DNA from: Nitrospira sp.
Lineage (GTDB): Bacteria; Nitrospirota; Nitrospiria; Nitrospirales; Nitrospiraceae
Assembly: GCA_005116945.1 (NCBI GenBank)
Contig: SWDH01000044.1
Location: forward strand, 60,972 to 124,971
Direction of reading: 5' to 3'
Length of the DNA: 64,000 bases
Both the position numbers and the translations under genes were made by a program. Below the pieces are notes generated by a model. The model was not told where the DNA came from. It did no database searches and saw only the letters and a program-made list of their open reading frames with translations. Positions 40,276-49,484 of the stretch are shown here, piece after piece. Every line of letters starts with the position of its first letter. Position 1 is the first letter of the stretch.

Positions 40276-41208
40276 TCAAGCTGAATAGGCGGTATTGGCT
40301 TTACAATGATGTTGCCCTACCCATACGCGCCATAACATCGCCTTCAACTTCTCCATCTGCTGATAACGATCGGAACGACCTGAGCAGGAAGCCTTGAACA
40401 TTTTTGCGAGCACTCCCCCTCCAATCCATGCTTTCATGATAAGCCGCTCGAGCCACCAGAAATGCTTCTCGACATAGAGAATCCGGCTGAGCTCCCATTG
40501 CACATTGAGCTGATCTCGATGTTCCTCACTACTGCGTCCGATCAAATGGACGACTTCACAGTCTGCCGCATGCCATACACGATAGCCCCGCTGATGAATC
40601 CGTCGACACAAATCAACGTCTTCGAAATACATAAAAAACCGACTGTCGAATCCTTCCATGTGTTCAAATAGCCTCTTCCGCACCATAAGACAGGCGCCGT
40701 TCGCCCACTCCACGTCTTGCGAGACCGTGGAATCCAGTTCAACATCGCTACCGATCACACGTTTAATGATCGTTGGAACGCAGGGCGAATAGCGCAGATG
40801 GTCGCGGACCGAAGGGAAGGGATAGCAAGACTGCAGCACTTGCCCGGCTTTATCGCATTGGAGACAACTGACAGCTCCAATATCGGGCTGCATATCCAAA
40901 CATGTCACCATCCTGGAAAGCGTGTATGCTCTCATCACCGTATCACTGTTCAGGAAAAGCACGTGCCGGCCTTTGCCGATTTCGACAGCTTGGTTACAAG
41001 CTTTGGCATAGCCGCCGTTGTCTTGATTCGCAATCACTCTTGCCTGAGGGAACTGGGCTCGTACGGCAGCGACGCTACCATCGCTGGATGCGTTATCTAT
41101 CACGATCAGTTCATACTCCACGTCCTTCGTCATGTCCTGAATGGATTGCAGACAGGCCAGTAACAAATCCCGCGTGTTATAGCTGATGATGGCGATTGTG
41201 AGGTCCAC
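40276..41208 (-). CDS. GT2 family glycosyltransferase
   Basis: A 310-residue GT-A inverting transferase. It begins VDLTIAIISYNTRDLLLACLQSIQ and has LIVIDNASSDGS, the metal-binding LFLNSDTVM and the acceptor-site WANGACLMVRKRLFEHMEGFDSRFFMYFEDVDL. This layout is typical of rhamnosyl-type transferases. I use GTG 41208, which has AGGAG 10 nt upstream, 13 bp after the upstream stop. Earlier ATGs overlap the preceding gene and add unlikely residues. Confidence 0.9.
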   Translation of the reverse strand: MDLTIAIISYNTRDLLLACLQSIQDMTKDVEYELIVIDNASSDGSVAAVRAQFPQARVIANQDNGGYAKACNQAVEIGKGRHVLFLNSDTVMRAYTLSRMVTCLDMQPDIGAVSCLQCDKAGQVLQSCYPFPSVRDHLRYSPCVPTIIKRVIGSDVELDSTVSQDVEWANGACLMVRKRLFEHMEGFDSRFFMYFEDVDLCRRIHQRGYRVWHAADCEVVHLIGRSSEEHRDQLNVQWELSRILYVEKHFWWLERLIMKAWIGGGVLAKMFKASCSGRSDRYQQMEKLKAMLWRVWVGQHHCKANTAYSA

Positions 41209-41221
41209 AGGATACCGACTC

Positions 41222-42268
41222 CTATTGTTTGACTGCGCTGAGCATGAGCTCATTGCCGGCCCACCGCCAGAATGGCAAGAGCCCTCGTTCGAGCTGGTGG
41301 AGCCCTCGAGCGATTGGACCAGCATCGCAGGGTTGCAAGTTGCCTCGCGCATGCCCCTGGCGACGGATACGCAGGCTCTTTTCGTAGTTCACATGGGAGA
41401 GGAATGGCCGCGTCAATACACGCTCGACACGAAACCCCGCTCGCTCCACACAGGCCTGCAACGTGTTCGGGGTAAACAACCACAAATGTCTCGGAGGCTC
41501 TAACGCCATCCAATCTTCTTTGAACAGCCGACTCATCAGCCCTGCCATATTTGGTGTCGTGAGAACCAACCGCCCGCCGTCTTGCAAGACCCGATGGCAC
41601 TCACGTAAATGGGCCAACGGATCTGGAACATGTTCAATGGCGTGCACCATCGTCACGACAGCAATACTCCGGTCAGACAGTCCGGACGTTTCCAACGTTC
41701 CCACCTTCACAGGCACTTCATAGTTCTCGCGAGCGATCCGGGCAGCTTGAGGAGAAGGATCAATCCCCAGAACCGTCCATCCGAGCGCCTTCATTGCTGA
41801 AAGATACCCACCCGCTCCGCACCCGATATCCAGAAGCGTCCCTCCTTCGACGAAGGGAGGGCAAAGTTCGTCGCGCCCATATCGTGCGCGGTTTTTCAGC
41901 GCAGGAACTTGACCAAGAACACGCCCCCCCATCGAAGCCCACCACTCATCTCGCTTAAACCGGGTGTAGCCGAAGATCTCGCTCAGAATCAGCCCGCGCA
42001 TTACATCCCGAACCCCCGCTGCCGGCCGAATGGGCGCCTCACCCAATGCCTGCCCCTCGTGTGGTTCATAATCGTCCGGGTAGCATTTCGGGATCTCATC
42101 GATCGTCGGTCGCGGGCTTTCCCACACCAGCCCGCAGCTGGAACAGCGAGCGAAGCCAAACTCCCCCTCGACTGAATACAGACGGTCGTGCAGTCCACGA
42201 AACAGGGTTTCCCCTGGCCTACCACAGAGCAAACACAGAACAGCTTCTTCCGTCCTTAGTGTCGGCAT
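41222..42268 (-). CDS. SAM methyltransferase with N-terminal zinc ribbon
   Basis: About 348 residues. The N-terminal ribbon (Cys12, Cys15, Cys42, Cys45: CLLCGRPGE and RCSSCGLVWESPRP) precedes the SAM domain with LLDIGCGAGGYLSAM and MVHAIEHVPDPLAHLRECHRVLQDGGRLVLTTPN. Its architecture matches the enzyme at 35871, so the two are paralogous in kind. It overlaps the upstream GT2 gene by about 13 bp. Confidence 0.88.
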   Translation of the reverse strand: MPTLRTEEAVLCLLCGRPGETLFRGLHDRLYSVEGEFGFARCSSCGLVWESPRPTIDEIPKCYPDDYEPHEGQALGEAPIRPAAGVRDVMRGLILSEIFGYTRFKRDEWWASMGGRVLGQVPALKNRARYGRDELCPPFVEGGTLLDIGCGAGGYLSAMKALGWTVLGIDPSPQAARIARENYEVPVKVGTLETSGLSDRSIAVVTMVHAIEHVPDPLAHLRECHRVLQDGGRLVLTTPNMAGLMSRLFKEDWMALEPPRHLWLFTPNTLQACVERAGFRVERVLTRPFLSHVNYEKSLRIRRQGHARGNLQPCDAGPIARGLHQLERGLLPFWRWAGNELMLSAVKQ

Positions 42269-43332
42269 GTCACCACACACGACATCAAGTCTGGATTCAT
42301 GTCTTTGGGATAATGAAAGGCCTCTTGGCCAATGGCCAGTCGCACACGTTTGGCGAACTCATGCCCCCACCATTGTGGGGATCGACGACCCAACAGCACC
42401 TTTCCCAATCCACCACCAAGCACCAGCAAAGAATTGGTGGTCAGGATCAACCACAGCACTCCGGCACACAGAGGCCCTTCATGCTTCCGATAGTAGCGAA
42501 CAAGCCCGATCAAGCTATCGATGATTCCTTGATCGGGCAATTCGCATACTCCGCCTGCGCCTCCATGATGCATGACCTCGGCTCCTGGTAATAGGAATAA
42601 GCGATGTCCGCGATCGTACAACCACCGGCACAGGTCCACATCGTTATAAAAAATGGGAAACTGTTCATCAAATAACGATGATGGCGCAAGGATGGACTGT
42701 CTCAGCATTAAACAGGCAGCCGGAGGTTGCTCAACCTCCGTCATGCTCTGAAAAGGTTCATCGTGCATATAGAAGGCACGAGTCCAGCGATTGCGTGGAA
42801 ATAGATTCCTCAATATCGTCTCCGAGAACAACACATACCGCCAGCGAGGCAGCCGTTTGTGGTAACGTTGTACCGTCCCGTCAGGATTTCGTAAGACCGC
42901 AGTCACCCCCGCCCGTTGTGAATCAGCATCGAGAAACTCAACCATCAATTCAATCGATCCACCTCTCATTTCTGTGTCCGGATTCAACAACAGTACATAG
43001 CGCCCTCGTGTCCGTTGATAGGCTTGATTGTTAGCTCGAGCAAAGCCGACATTCTCTGAATTTTTGACCAGTTCCACCCATGGAAACTCTTCCGCTACCA
43101 ACATGGGACTGCCATCGATCGACCCGTTATCGACCACAAGAACTTGAGCACGAACGCCTCCTCTTGCACTTGCAAGCGCCTGTAGGCAAGAGCGTAACAA
43201 GTCCCGCGTATTCCAATTCACGATGATGATCGAGACATCCACTTCATGTTCTTGGAACACCGAGGCCCTCCAATCAGGCACTCCATAGGGTTCGCAAACG
43301 GGGATACTCGCGTGCCCAGAGATGCCATCCAT
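42256..43332 (-). CDS. GT2 family glycosyltransferase
   Basis: A GT-A enzyme of about 358 residues (start around 43332; the frame is open to 43356, overlapping the flippase gene by some 60 bp). The catalytic features are VSIIIVNWNTRDLLRSCLQAL, VLVVDNGSIDGSP, LLLNPDTEM and PIFYNDVDLCRWLYDRG. It closely resembles the other GT2 enzyme in layout. A GTG further inside (just before VSIII) would remove the overlap, so the true start is uncertain. Confidence 0.87.
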   Translation of the reverse strand: MDGISGHASIPVCEPYGVPDWRASVFQEHEVDVSIIIVNWNTRDLLRSCLQALASARGGVRAQVLVVDNGSIDGSPMLVAEEFPWVELVKNSENVGFARANNQAYQRTRGRYVLLLNPDTEMRGGSIELMVEFLDADSQRAGVTAVLRNPDGTVQRYHKRLPRWRYVLFSETILRNLFPRNRWTRAFYMHDEPFQSMTEVEQPPAACLMLRQSILAPSSLFDEQFPIFYNDVDLCRWLYDRGHRLFLLPGAEVMHHGGAGGVCELPDQGIIDSLIGLVRYYRKHEGPLCAGVLWLILTTNSLLVLGGGLGKVLLGRRSPQWWGHEFAKRVRLAIGQEAFHYPKDMNPDLMSCVVTCRH

Positions 43333-44764
43333 AAATACTGATGCCAGCGAGCCCACATATCATCGCCGGCCACTGTTCAACTCTCATCGAAGGAACTGTA
43401 TGGCTGAGCAGGAAACCGAGCACAACAATCGCCACTACTCCACCTGCCCATCTCAACGGCTCAAATGCCGGCCACGCTTCACGTCCTAATAGTTGGACCG
43501 TCGCCATGACGTGCAAAACAAGACCGATCACGAAAGTCAGCGAAATTGCCCAGGCCGCCCCGACAAGTCCCCACATCATCGCAAAAGGAATCACCATCGC
43601 GACGTAACACGCACACATCATGGCCCAGATTTTAGTTTGCAATTCAGGGTGATTGGCCCCGCAGTGAAACGCGGCCATCACGCTGCAAAACGCCGCGGCA
43701 ATCGCAAACAAACAGAGAACCCGCAACGGATCGATCGCTGCGATCCAGGATGGACCGAAGACGAACGGGACAAGATACGGTGCGAGGGTCGCAGTCGCCA
43801 ACGCGCTCGGCACGATGACCATCCCCGTGAGGCTCATTTGTAGACTCAAGGCACGCATCGCTCCAGGCCGATCCTTCTGCAACATGGCGTACGTGGGCAA
43901 GCTGATTTGAGAGATCACACTCATAGCCCGAATGCCGATCATGATTGGAATGGCCATGGCGACTTGGTAGTGGCCTAAGGCTGTGACTCCGTACAGACGT
44001 CCTACGACGAGATCTCCTCCGCTCATGACCGTGAACAGAAACCATCCTGTGAAATTCTGATATCGTCCATAGTTCCAGAGGCTGAGCAATGATGCGCGAT
44101 TGAGCGACCATCCGATGCGGCACGGCGCAATCCAGTACGACAGAAGCGCCCCGAATAAGAACGCGATCAGCTGCCCACCCAATAACGCCCATGCGCTCTG
44201 CCACCACCAAGCCAAGCCGATCGTGACGCAGGATTCGAGCACACGGCGGCTGAGATCAAACGATACCCGTTTTTTAAGATCCAGCTTCTTCAACAATATG
44301 AACAACGCCGGACTCTGTACAGACTGCAGAAGAATTCCGACAGTATGGACACGGAGGAACAGACCGAGTTCGGGAATCTGCATCCCGGTCGCAATCACGT
44401 CTGCCAGACCCCAGAGACCGATGGCCAGTACGACCCCCTTAACGATTGATAAGGTCCAGGCGACGCGAAGATCTTCCTCGTTGACATCCGGCTTCGCAAT
44501 GACCGCCGGTTCTAAGCCCAACTCAGAAAATGCCAGCACCGCAAGCAAGATGGCAGCGGATGCCATCATCAATCCAAAATCGCCCGGCACAAGCAGTCGC
44601 GCCAGAACGACCAGCTGGAGAACCGCAATCCCCTTCTCAACAGCAAATCCAGCGAGCGCCCATCCTCCAGCTTCGAGGATGCGATGACGGATTCTCATGG
44701 ATCCAGGAACTGGCTCATCATGATCAACCGGGTGGACCCGGTCTTCAATCGACGGTACACTCAT
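43274..44764 (-). CDS. Wzx-like polysaccharide flippase
   Basis: A 496-residue integral membrane protein of the MOP/MATE-like polysaccharide transporter type, with about 12-14 hydrophobic helices from LEAGGWALAGFAVEKGIAVLQLVVLARLL onward. It contains the phrase LARLLVPGDFGLMMA, typical of flippases that move lipid-linked repeats across the membrane. It starts within TGATG at 44764, sharing one base with the upstream stop, which implies coupling. Confidence 0.88.
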   Translation of the reverse strand: MSVPSIEDRVHPVDHDEPVPGSMRIRHRILEAGGWALAGFAVEKGIAVLQLVVLARLLVPGDFGLMMASAAILLAVLAFSELGLEPAVIAKPDVNEEDLRVAWTLSIVKGVVLAIGLWGLADVIATGMQIPELGLFLRVHTVGILLQSVQSPALFILLKKLDLKKRVSFDLSRRVLESCVTIGLAWWWQSAWALLGGQLIAFLFGALLSYWIAPCRIGWSLNRASLLSLWNYGRYQNFTGWFLFTVMSGGDLVVGRLYGVTALGHYQVAMAIPIMIGIRAMSVISQISLPTYAMLQKDRPGAMRALSLQMSLTGMVIVPSALATATLAPYLVPFVFGPSWIAAIDPLRVLCLFAIAAAFCSVMAAFHCGANHPELQTKIWAMMCACYVAMVIPFAMMWGLVGAAWAISLTFVIGLVLHVMATVQLLGREAWPAFEPLRWAGGVVAIVVLGFLLSHTVPSMRVEQWPAMICGLAGISIYGWHLWAREYPRLRTLWSA

Positions 44765-45960
44765 CAGGCACACACCCGGTCACGTACATATTCAGCCGCC
44801 GCCGCCCTGCACACCTGTTCCAGTTCCATCGTTCTCGCGTCCCACGTATGAGAGTGCACAACAGCCACACGTCCGGCTTGCCCCATCTTCCTCGCCAAGG
44901 CAGGGTCCCGGAGTACGTGAAGCATTCCCGCGGCAAGACTCGCCGGATCCTCTTCCTTCACCGAAAGCCCAGCGCTTAACCTCTCTACCGTATCGCCATA
45001 GCCCTCGCCGACCGTTGCTACCACAGGCCGCGCGCAAGCCAGATATTCCCAGAGCTTCATTGAATCACCAGGATAGAAGCGAACCGATCGATGGAGAACC
45101 ACACATACGTCGCTTGCCCCGATCCACCACGGCACCTCATCAAATCGCACTCGCCCCACAAACGATACGGATTCTTCAAGACCGCGTTCACGCACCATCG
45201 CTTGGAGCGCAGGTCTTGTATGGCCATCGCCGACGAGAAGTAACTTGGCGGCTGGGCATTCACGCCGGACTATCGTCATGGCTTCAACGAGGATGTCGAG
45301 CCCATGCCAGGGGAAAAACCCTCCGACAAATCCGATGTACAGTCCGCTACGGTCAAGCCCGAGTCGATGACAGGCTTCCTCCTTCTGACGAGGTACACAG
45401 ACTGATGGGTCGACACCATTTCGAATCACATGGCAACGGTCAGCTGCGATACCCCACTCTCGCTGCATCCAGAGAGGAATTTCCCGACACACACTGATAA
45501 CTGCCTGTGCTCGTCTCCCCGATACCCGTAAGCTTCCTTGAATAAGGTTGCGAATGGGTTTCCATCCCCACAGGCCAGTCAATTCCTCTCCGGCTATTCC
45601 ATTGACAAAGAGCACATAGGGGCATCGCATGACACTGGCACAGATCAAGGGAGCGATCTGGCCCGGCGAATCGAACCACAGAATGACATCTGGCTTCTCT
45701 CGCCAGATAGTCCAAAGCAGTGCGATCGCCGAGCCGGCCAGATAAGTCCATGGTCTGATCATCCGGACGCGAGGAACCCATACCCACAATCCCCTCGCAC
45801 TGACTAACGCGGCATCATCCTTCATATCGGTAGACGGCCTCGGTGCCACGACCCGCAATATATGTCCTCGGGCCTCCAGGGCACGCACGAACTGCACAAC
45901 CTGCTGAGTCCCCCCTCCAGCGACTCCAAGATCCTCGTCACAAAAAACCAGAATATTCAT
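44764..45960 (-). CDS. GT4 family glycosyltransferase
   Basis: A 398-residue GT-B transferase: MNILVFCDEDLGVAGGGTQQVVQFVRALEARGH, then IGFVGGFFPWHGLDILVEAM, and the donor site MKLWEYLACARPVVATVGEG. The usual EX7E box is altered (first Glu in MKLWEYLACARP), as in many GT4 relatives. It adds a sugar to the repeat unit; donor unknown. It is coupled to the flippase gene downstream. Confidence 0.89.
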   Translation of the reverse strand: MNILVFCDEDLGVAGGGTQQVVQFVRALEARGHILRVVAPRPSTDMKDDAALVSARGLWVWVPRVRMIRPWTYLAGSAIALLWTIWREKPDVILWFDSPGQIAPLICASVMRCPYVLFVNGIAGEELTGLWGWKPIRNLIQGSLRVSGRRAQAVISVCREIPLWMQREWGIAADRCHVIRNGVDPSVCVPRQKEEACHRLGLDRSGLYIGFVGGFFPWHGLDILVEAMTIVRRECPAAKLLLVGDGHTRPALQAMVRERGLEESVSFVGRVRFDEVPWWIGASDVCVVLHRSVRFYPGDSMKLWEYLACARPVVATVGEGYGDTVERLSAGLSVKEEDPASLAAGMLHVLRDPALARKMGQAGRVAVVHSHTWDARTMELEQVCRAAAAEYVRDRVCA

Positions 45961-45975
45961 GGCTTGGACTATGCC

Positions 45976-46878
45976 TTATGAAGCGGCATGCAGCGCAATG
46001 TGGCCTGGTGAAACGACTGCGCCTTTTTTCTCTGTCGAGCGTTTCCAGAAGGCCCCAGTCCAATCGATCTGATGAATCTGATCGGTAATCCCTCGTGCCC
46101 GACGAAAATCTTCGATGGCGGCGCGACAAGTCGGTAACCCGTAATCATCAACAATAATAAATCCTCCCGGCGACACCTTGTGATAGAGTGCGGACAATGC
46201 GTCCATCGTCGACTCATACAAATCACCATCAAGCCTCAAGACTGCCAATCGATTAATCGGCGCAGATGGTAGCGTGTCACGAAACCAGCCCGGCAGAAAT
46301 TCCACCTGCTCATCGAGCAACCCATACCGGGAAAAATTGGTCTTCACCTCTTCTAAGGGAATTGCTAGTTCTTGATAAGTCCATAGCCGGTCACCGCGGT
46401 CGACCGGGTACCGGGCTGGATCAGGCTGTGGCAATCCGCAAAAGGAATCAGCCAACCAAACCTTTCTTGAACAATCACCATACGCTTTTAATACCGCGCG
46501 CATAAAAATCGACGATCCGCCACGCCAGACTCCGGTTTCAATCAGATCTCCCGGCACACCATTTCGAATCACCGAGGTCACACATTGTTGGAGATTATCC
46601 AATCGCTTCAACCCGACCATCGTCTCTGCTTCAATCGGCCAATCACGGCCATCCTCTCTCTCGCCCATTCGGTCCGGCTCTTTTTTGACAACTTCTAACT
46701 GGACTTGACGCAACAACGATTGAAGAGGCTCCAATACGACTCTTCTCCACCCACTGACCGACGTCATCGGCCGATATTTCTCTTTCCAAAGCATCCGCGT
46801 CAGACACTGCTTCATTAGTTGCAAATACAACTCCTCAGGAGCGACTCCACCGTTGTAACCCGCCACAGGCTGACTCAT
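45976..46878 (-). CDS. TylF/MycF-like sugar O-methyltransferase
   Basis: A 300-residue enzyme of the macrocin-O-methyltransferase (TylF) family, which methylates sugar hydroxyls and needs Mg. The motifs are NGVPGDLIETGVWRGGSSIFMRAVL, LRLDGDLYESTMDALSALYHKVSPGGFIIVDDYGLPTCRAAI. It is the sixth methyltransferase in the cluster but of a different fold subgroup from the others. It lies between two GT4 genes with 12-15 bp gaps. Confidence 0.9.
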   Translation of the reverse strand: MSQPVAGYNGGVAPEELYLQLMKQCLTRMLWKEKYRPMTSVSGWRRVVLEPLQSLLRQVQLEVVKKEPDRMGEREDGRDWPIEAETMVGLKRLDNLQQCVTSVIRNGVPGDLIETGVWRGGSSIFMRAVLKAYGDCSRKVWLADSFCGLPQPDPARYPVDRGDRLWTYQELAIPLEEVKTNFSRYGLLDEQVEFLPGWFRDTLPSAPINRLAVLRLDGDLYESTMDALSALYHKVSPGGFIIVDDYGLPTCRAAIEDFRRARGITDQIHQIDWTGAFWKRSTEKKGAVVSPGHIALHAAS

Positions 46879-46890
46879 GTTCCCTCACCT

Positions 46891-48081
46891 CTATTTGTCA
46901 TTGACCACAAGCCGATGTCGATCATGATCGTGTGGGACGATTTGTTGAACCAGCTCACGTAATGTGCGAACGATCGCATCCCACCCGAACCGCTGCTCGA
47001 CAAACACACGTCCTTCACACCCCAATCGGCGAGCCTCCTCAGGATCTGCCAGCAGGCCCAATACGGCTTCGGCGAGCGCATCGACCTGATCAGGCTGGAC
47101 CAACACCACCCCATTCGCGCGAGAAAACAGTGCGGTCACAGACGGAATGGCGCTCGCGACGACAGGCCTTCCGCAGGCCAGGTAATCGAATACCTTCACC
47201 GGAGATGTTTCACCACGATCACCACGGAAGGGCGCAACACACACATTCATGGCGCCAATCCATATGGGAACACGAGTGTATTCGACTCGGCCGACCCAGG
47301 TAATCCAAGAAGACAGACCTCGCTGTGCCGCCTGTTCAAGAAGTGCCGCAGCTTCTTCCCCTTCACCGATCATGAGCAATCGTGTCGAAGGGCAGCGATC
47401 ATGGATGCGCGCAAACGCCTCTAACAACGTCGTTAAACCTTGATATCGATAAAAGCTGCCGACAAACCCGATGTATTGGCATGTAGGGTCTAAATGTTCT
47501 TCTTGCCTGCACGCGCTAGGTTCTTTGGGTCTAAACACCGAAGTGTCAGACCCACTTGGCAATAGGATCACGCGATCAGGCTGCACACCGTATTGCGATT
47601 GCACTAGACTTCGAAGTCCTTCTGTCAGTACCACGACTCGATCACAACGGCGTAGGGCAAAGACAGCCAAGGTATGAGTCATCCGACTTCTCGACCCGCT
47701 GGCACACCATGGAGGAACTGGCTCTCCATTAACCTCACAGATGCACTGGGCGCCAAACAGTCTCGCGAGCAACAGCGGGTGAGGACTTTCCATCCATCGG
47801 TAGTACACGACATCTGGTTTTGACCAACAGGCTCGTACCACGCCGACAACGAAAGAGAGAATCGTGTAAGAAATAGGGCGCAAGACCCGCCATGGGAGGA
47901 ACGGAATCGGGGCAACCACAAATCCTCGCTGAAGCAACGAGGAACGATAGCGTGGAGGGAAGACTGTGACACTATCTCCCCGTTGCGATAGCTGTCGTGC
48001 CAATGCCCAGAGTCGAACGAGTCCTACAGGATCGGATGGTGCATCCGGCTCATACCAGTAACAAAAGAGAAACCACTTCAT
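46891..48081 (-). CDS. GT4 family glycosyltransferase
   Basis: About 396 residues from ATG 48081, which overlaps the upstream stop in ATGA. It opens MKWFLFCYWYEPDAPSDPVGLVRLWALARQLSQRG, with IGFVGSFYRYQGLTTLLEAFARI and VKVFDYLACGRPVVASAIPSVTALF. The architecture is close to the enzyme at 44764. The frame upstream of 48081 lies inside the polymerase gene and is not used. Confidence 0.89.
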   Translation of the reverse strand: MKWFLFCYWYEPDAPSDPVGLVRLWALARQLSQRGDSVTVFPPRYRSSLLQRGFVVAPIPFLPWRVLRPISYTILSFVVGVVRACWSKPDVVYYRWMESPHPLLLARLFGAQCICEVNGEPVPPWCASGSRSRMTHTLAVFALRRCDRVVVLTEGLRSLVQSQYGVQPDRVILLPSGSDTSVFRPKEPSACRQEEHLDPTCQYIGFVGSFYRYQGLTTLLEAFARIHDRCPSTRLLMIGEGEEAAALLEQAAQRGLSSWITWVGRVEYTRVPIWIGAMNVCVAPFRGDRGETSPVKVFDYLACGRPVVASAIPSVTALFSRANGVVLVQPDQVDALAEAVLGLLADPEEARRLGCEGRVFVEQRFGWDAIVRTLRELVQQIVPHDHDRHRLVVNDK

Positions 48082-49460
48082 ATAGGGACTCGCTGAGTGA
48101 CAGGGCTCGTCTGTTCCGATGTCAAACGAGGCAAGATAATGACGAGACCTGCGCACAACCAAAAGGGTTCCATAATACGAATGATAATAAAGGTGTTGGC
48201 CCCGATACCATGCGCAAGGAGGGCCACCAAGCCGAACAGCAGTCCTTGCGCCAATCCCTTACAAAAAGGGTCCTGCTCTGCTAGGAAATTCTCCCGCGCG
48301 CGACGCCACAAACGTACAATCAGATAAATGAATGCGACAAGGCCGGCGAGGCCCGTTTCGCCGAGAATTTTGACGAATTGCGCGTCTGCCCAGGCGTAGC
48401 CGGTGACACCGCGCCCGATCAAAGGACTATGCACCCAATCTTTGAGCACATACTGCCAAGAACGGAGTCGTTCTGTTGTAGAGAGATCCAACCCGACGCG
48501 CCCTACTTTGATCTCGCCCCCATATTGTCGCCCAAAGAACGTCGCGTTGACCCGATCCTTCACATTTGCAGGCATGGCGAACGGGAGCACAATCACGAGT
48601 AGCAGCATCAGGGCGAGCACACCAGGCCGTCGCCATTGCGTTGCAGCAACAGCCAGCAACAACACACCAGCCGCCAGGTAGGACGAGCGAGAAAGTGTGG
48701 CCATAAGAGCCAGACTAATAACCCCCAAAAGAAGGGCAAGTACGATTCGAATCGGCCCTGACTTCAAATGAAGGAAGATCCCCGTGACGATCGCCATGAT
48801 AAAGACCAGGTATCCACCAAGCGTGTTCGGTTCGCCGCTTTCCCCTTCGAACGGCGCGCTCGCTCGTTGCCCGCTTGGGATCTGAGCGATGGCATACACA
48901 CTAATCACGAAGGCAATAGCCAGCAACGCTGTCACCAAGCTAACGACCTGTTGTTTGGTCGACACATGATTGACGACCATAAAGAATACGAAAAAATATT
49001 CAAAATATTTCAGGATAAAAAAGAATCCAGTCAGCGGGCGAACATGACCGGCGATAACGCCGACCAATGTGGCCAGCACACAGATCAGCATGTAGTACAC
49101 GATGGGGCGATTGATCGGTGTCTCGCGAATGAGGGCAAGATCGCGATAGATGATGGTCTTGACCAACCAGCTAAATCCGATGATTGCGAGCAAGATATCG
49201 TCTACACGCAACGAGAGTTCTCGAACCCCGACACCTCTTCCGTCTACTCGCCCGACTGCAATTTCCGGAGAGAGCAACATTGAGCCGATCAGGAGGAAGA
49301 GAGAGGCGGGAACCGATGTGAAAGCCACCAACACAATGAGAAAACCCACGACGACCTGTAACCCGATGCTTGGAGTCGCGAGCGTGAGACCGAGGGCAAG
49401 CACGGCGGCCAACACTGACACGATGACGGCATCTTGAGGTTTCACCATTGCCGCATGCAT
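48078..49460 (-). CDS. O-antigen polymerase/ligase-like membrane protein (Wzy/WaaL type)
   Basis: A 460-residue protein of about 10-12 membrane helices. It has the long periplasmic loop characteristic of Wzy/WaaL proteins, with the PLIGRGVTGYAWADAQFVKILGETGLAGLVAFIYLIVRL region that resembles the O-antigen ligase domain, and an upstream Arg-rich loop (LSTTERLRSWQYVLKDWVHSP). It should polymerise or ligate the lipid-linked repeat in the periplasm. The ATG at 49460 is 24 bp after the kinase gene. Confidence 0.88.
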   Translation of the reverse strand: MHAAMVKPQDAVIVSVLAAVLALGLTLATPSIGLQVVVGFLIVLVAFTSVPASLFLLIGSMLLSPEIAVGRVDGRGVGVRELSLRVDDILLAIIGFSWLVKTIIYRDLALIRETPINRPIVYYMLICVLATLVGVIAGHVRPLTGFFFILKYFEYFFVFFMVVNHVSTKQQVVSLVTALLAIAFVISVYAIAQIPSGQRASAPFEGESGEPNTLGGYLVFIMAIVTGIFLHLKSGPIRIVLALLLGVISLALMATLSRSSYLAAGVLLLAVAATQWRRPGVLALMLLLVIVLPFAMPANVKDRVNATFFGRQYGGEIKVGRVGLDLSTTERLRSWQYVLKDWVHSPLIGRGVTGYAWADAQFVKILGETGLAGLVAFIYLIVRLWRRARENFLAEQDPFCKGLAQGLLFGLVALLAHGIGANTFIIIRIMEPFWLCAGLVIILPRLTSEQTSPVTQRVPI

Positions 49461-49484
49461 GGGATATCATCTCCTACTGCTGCG

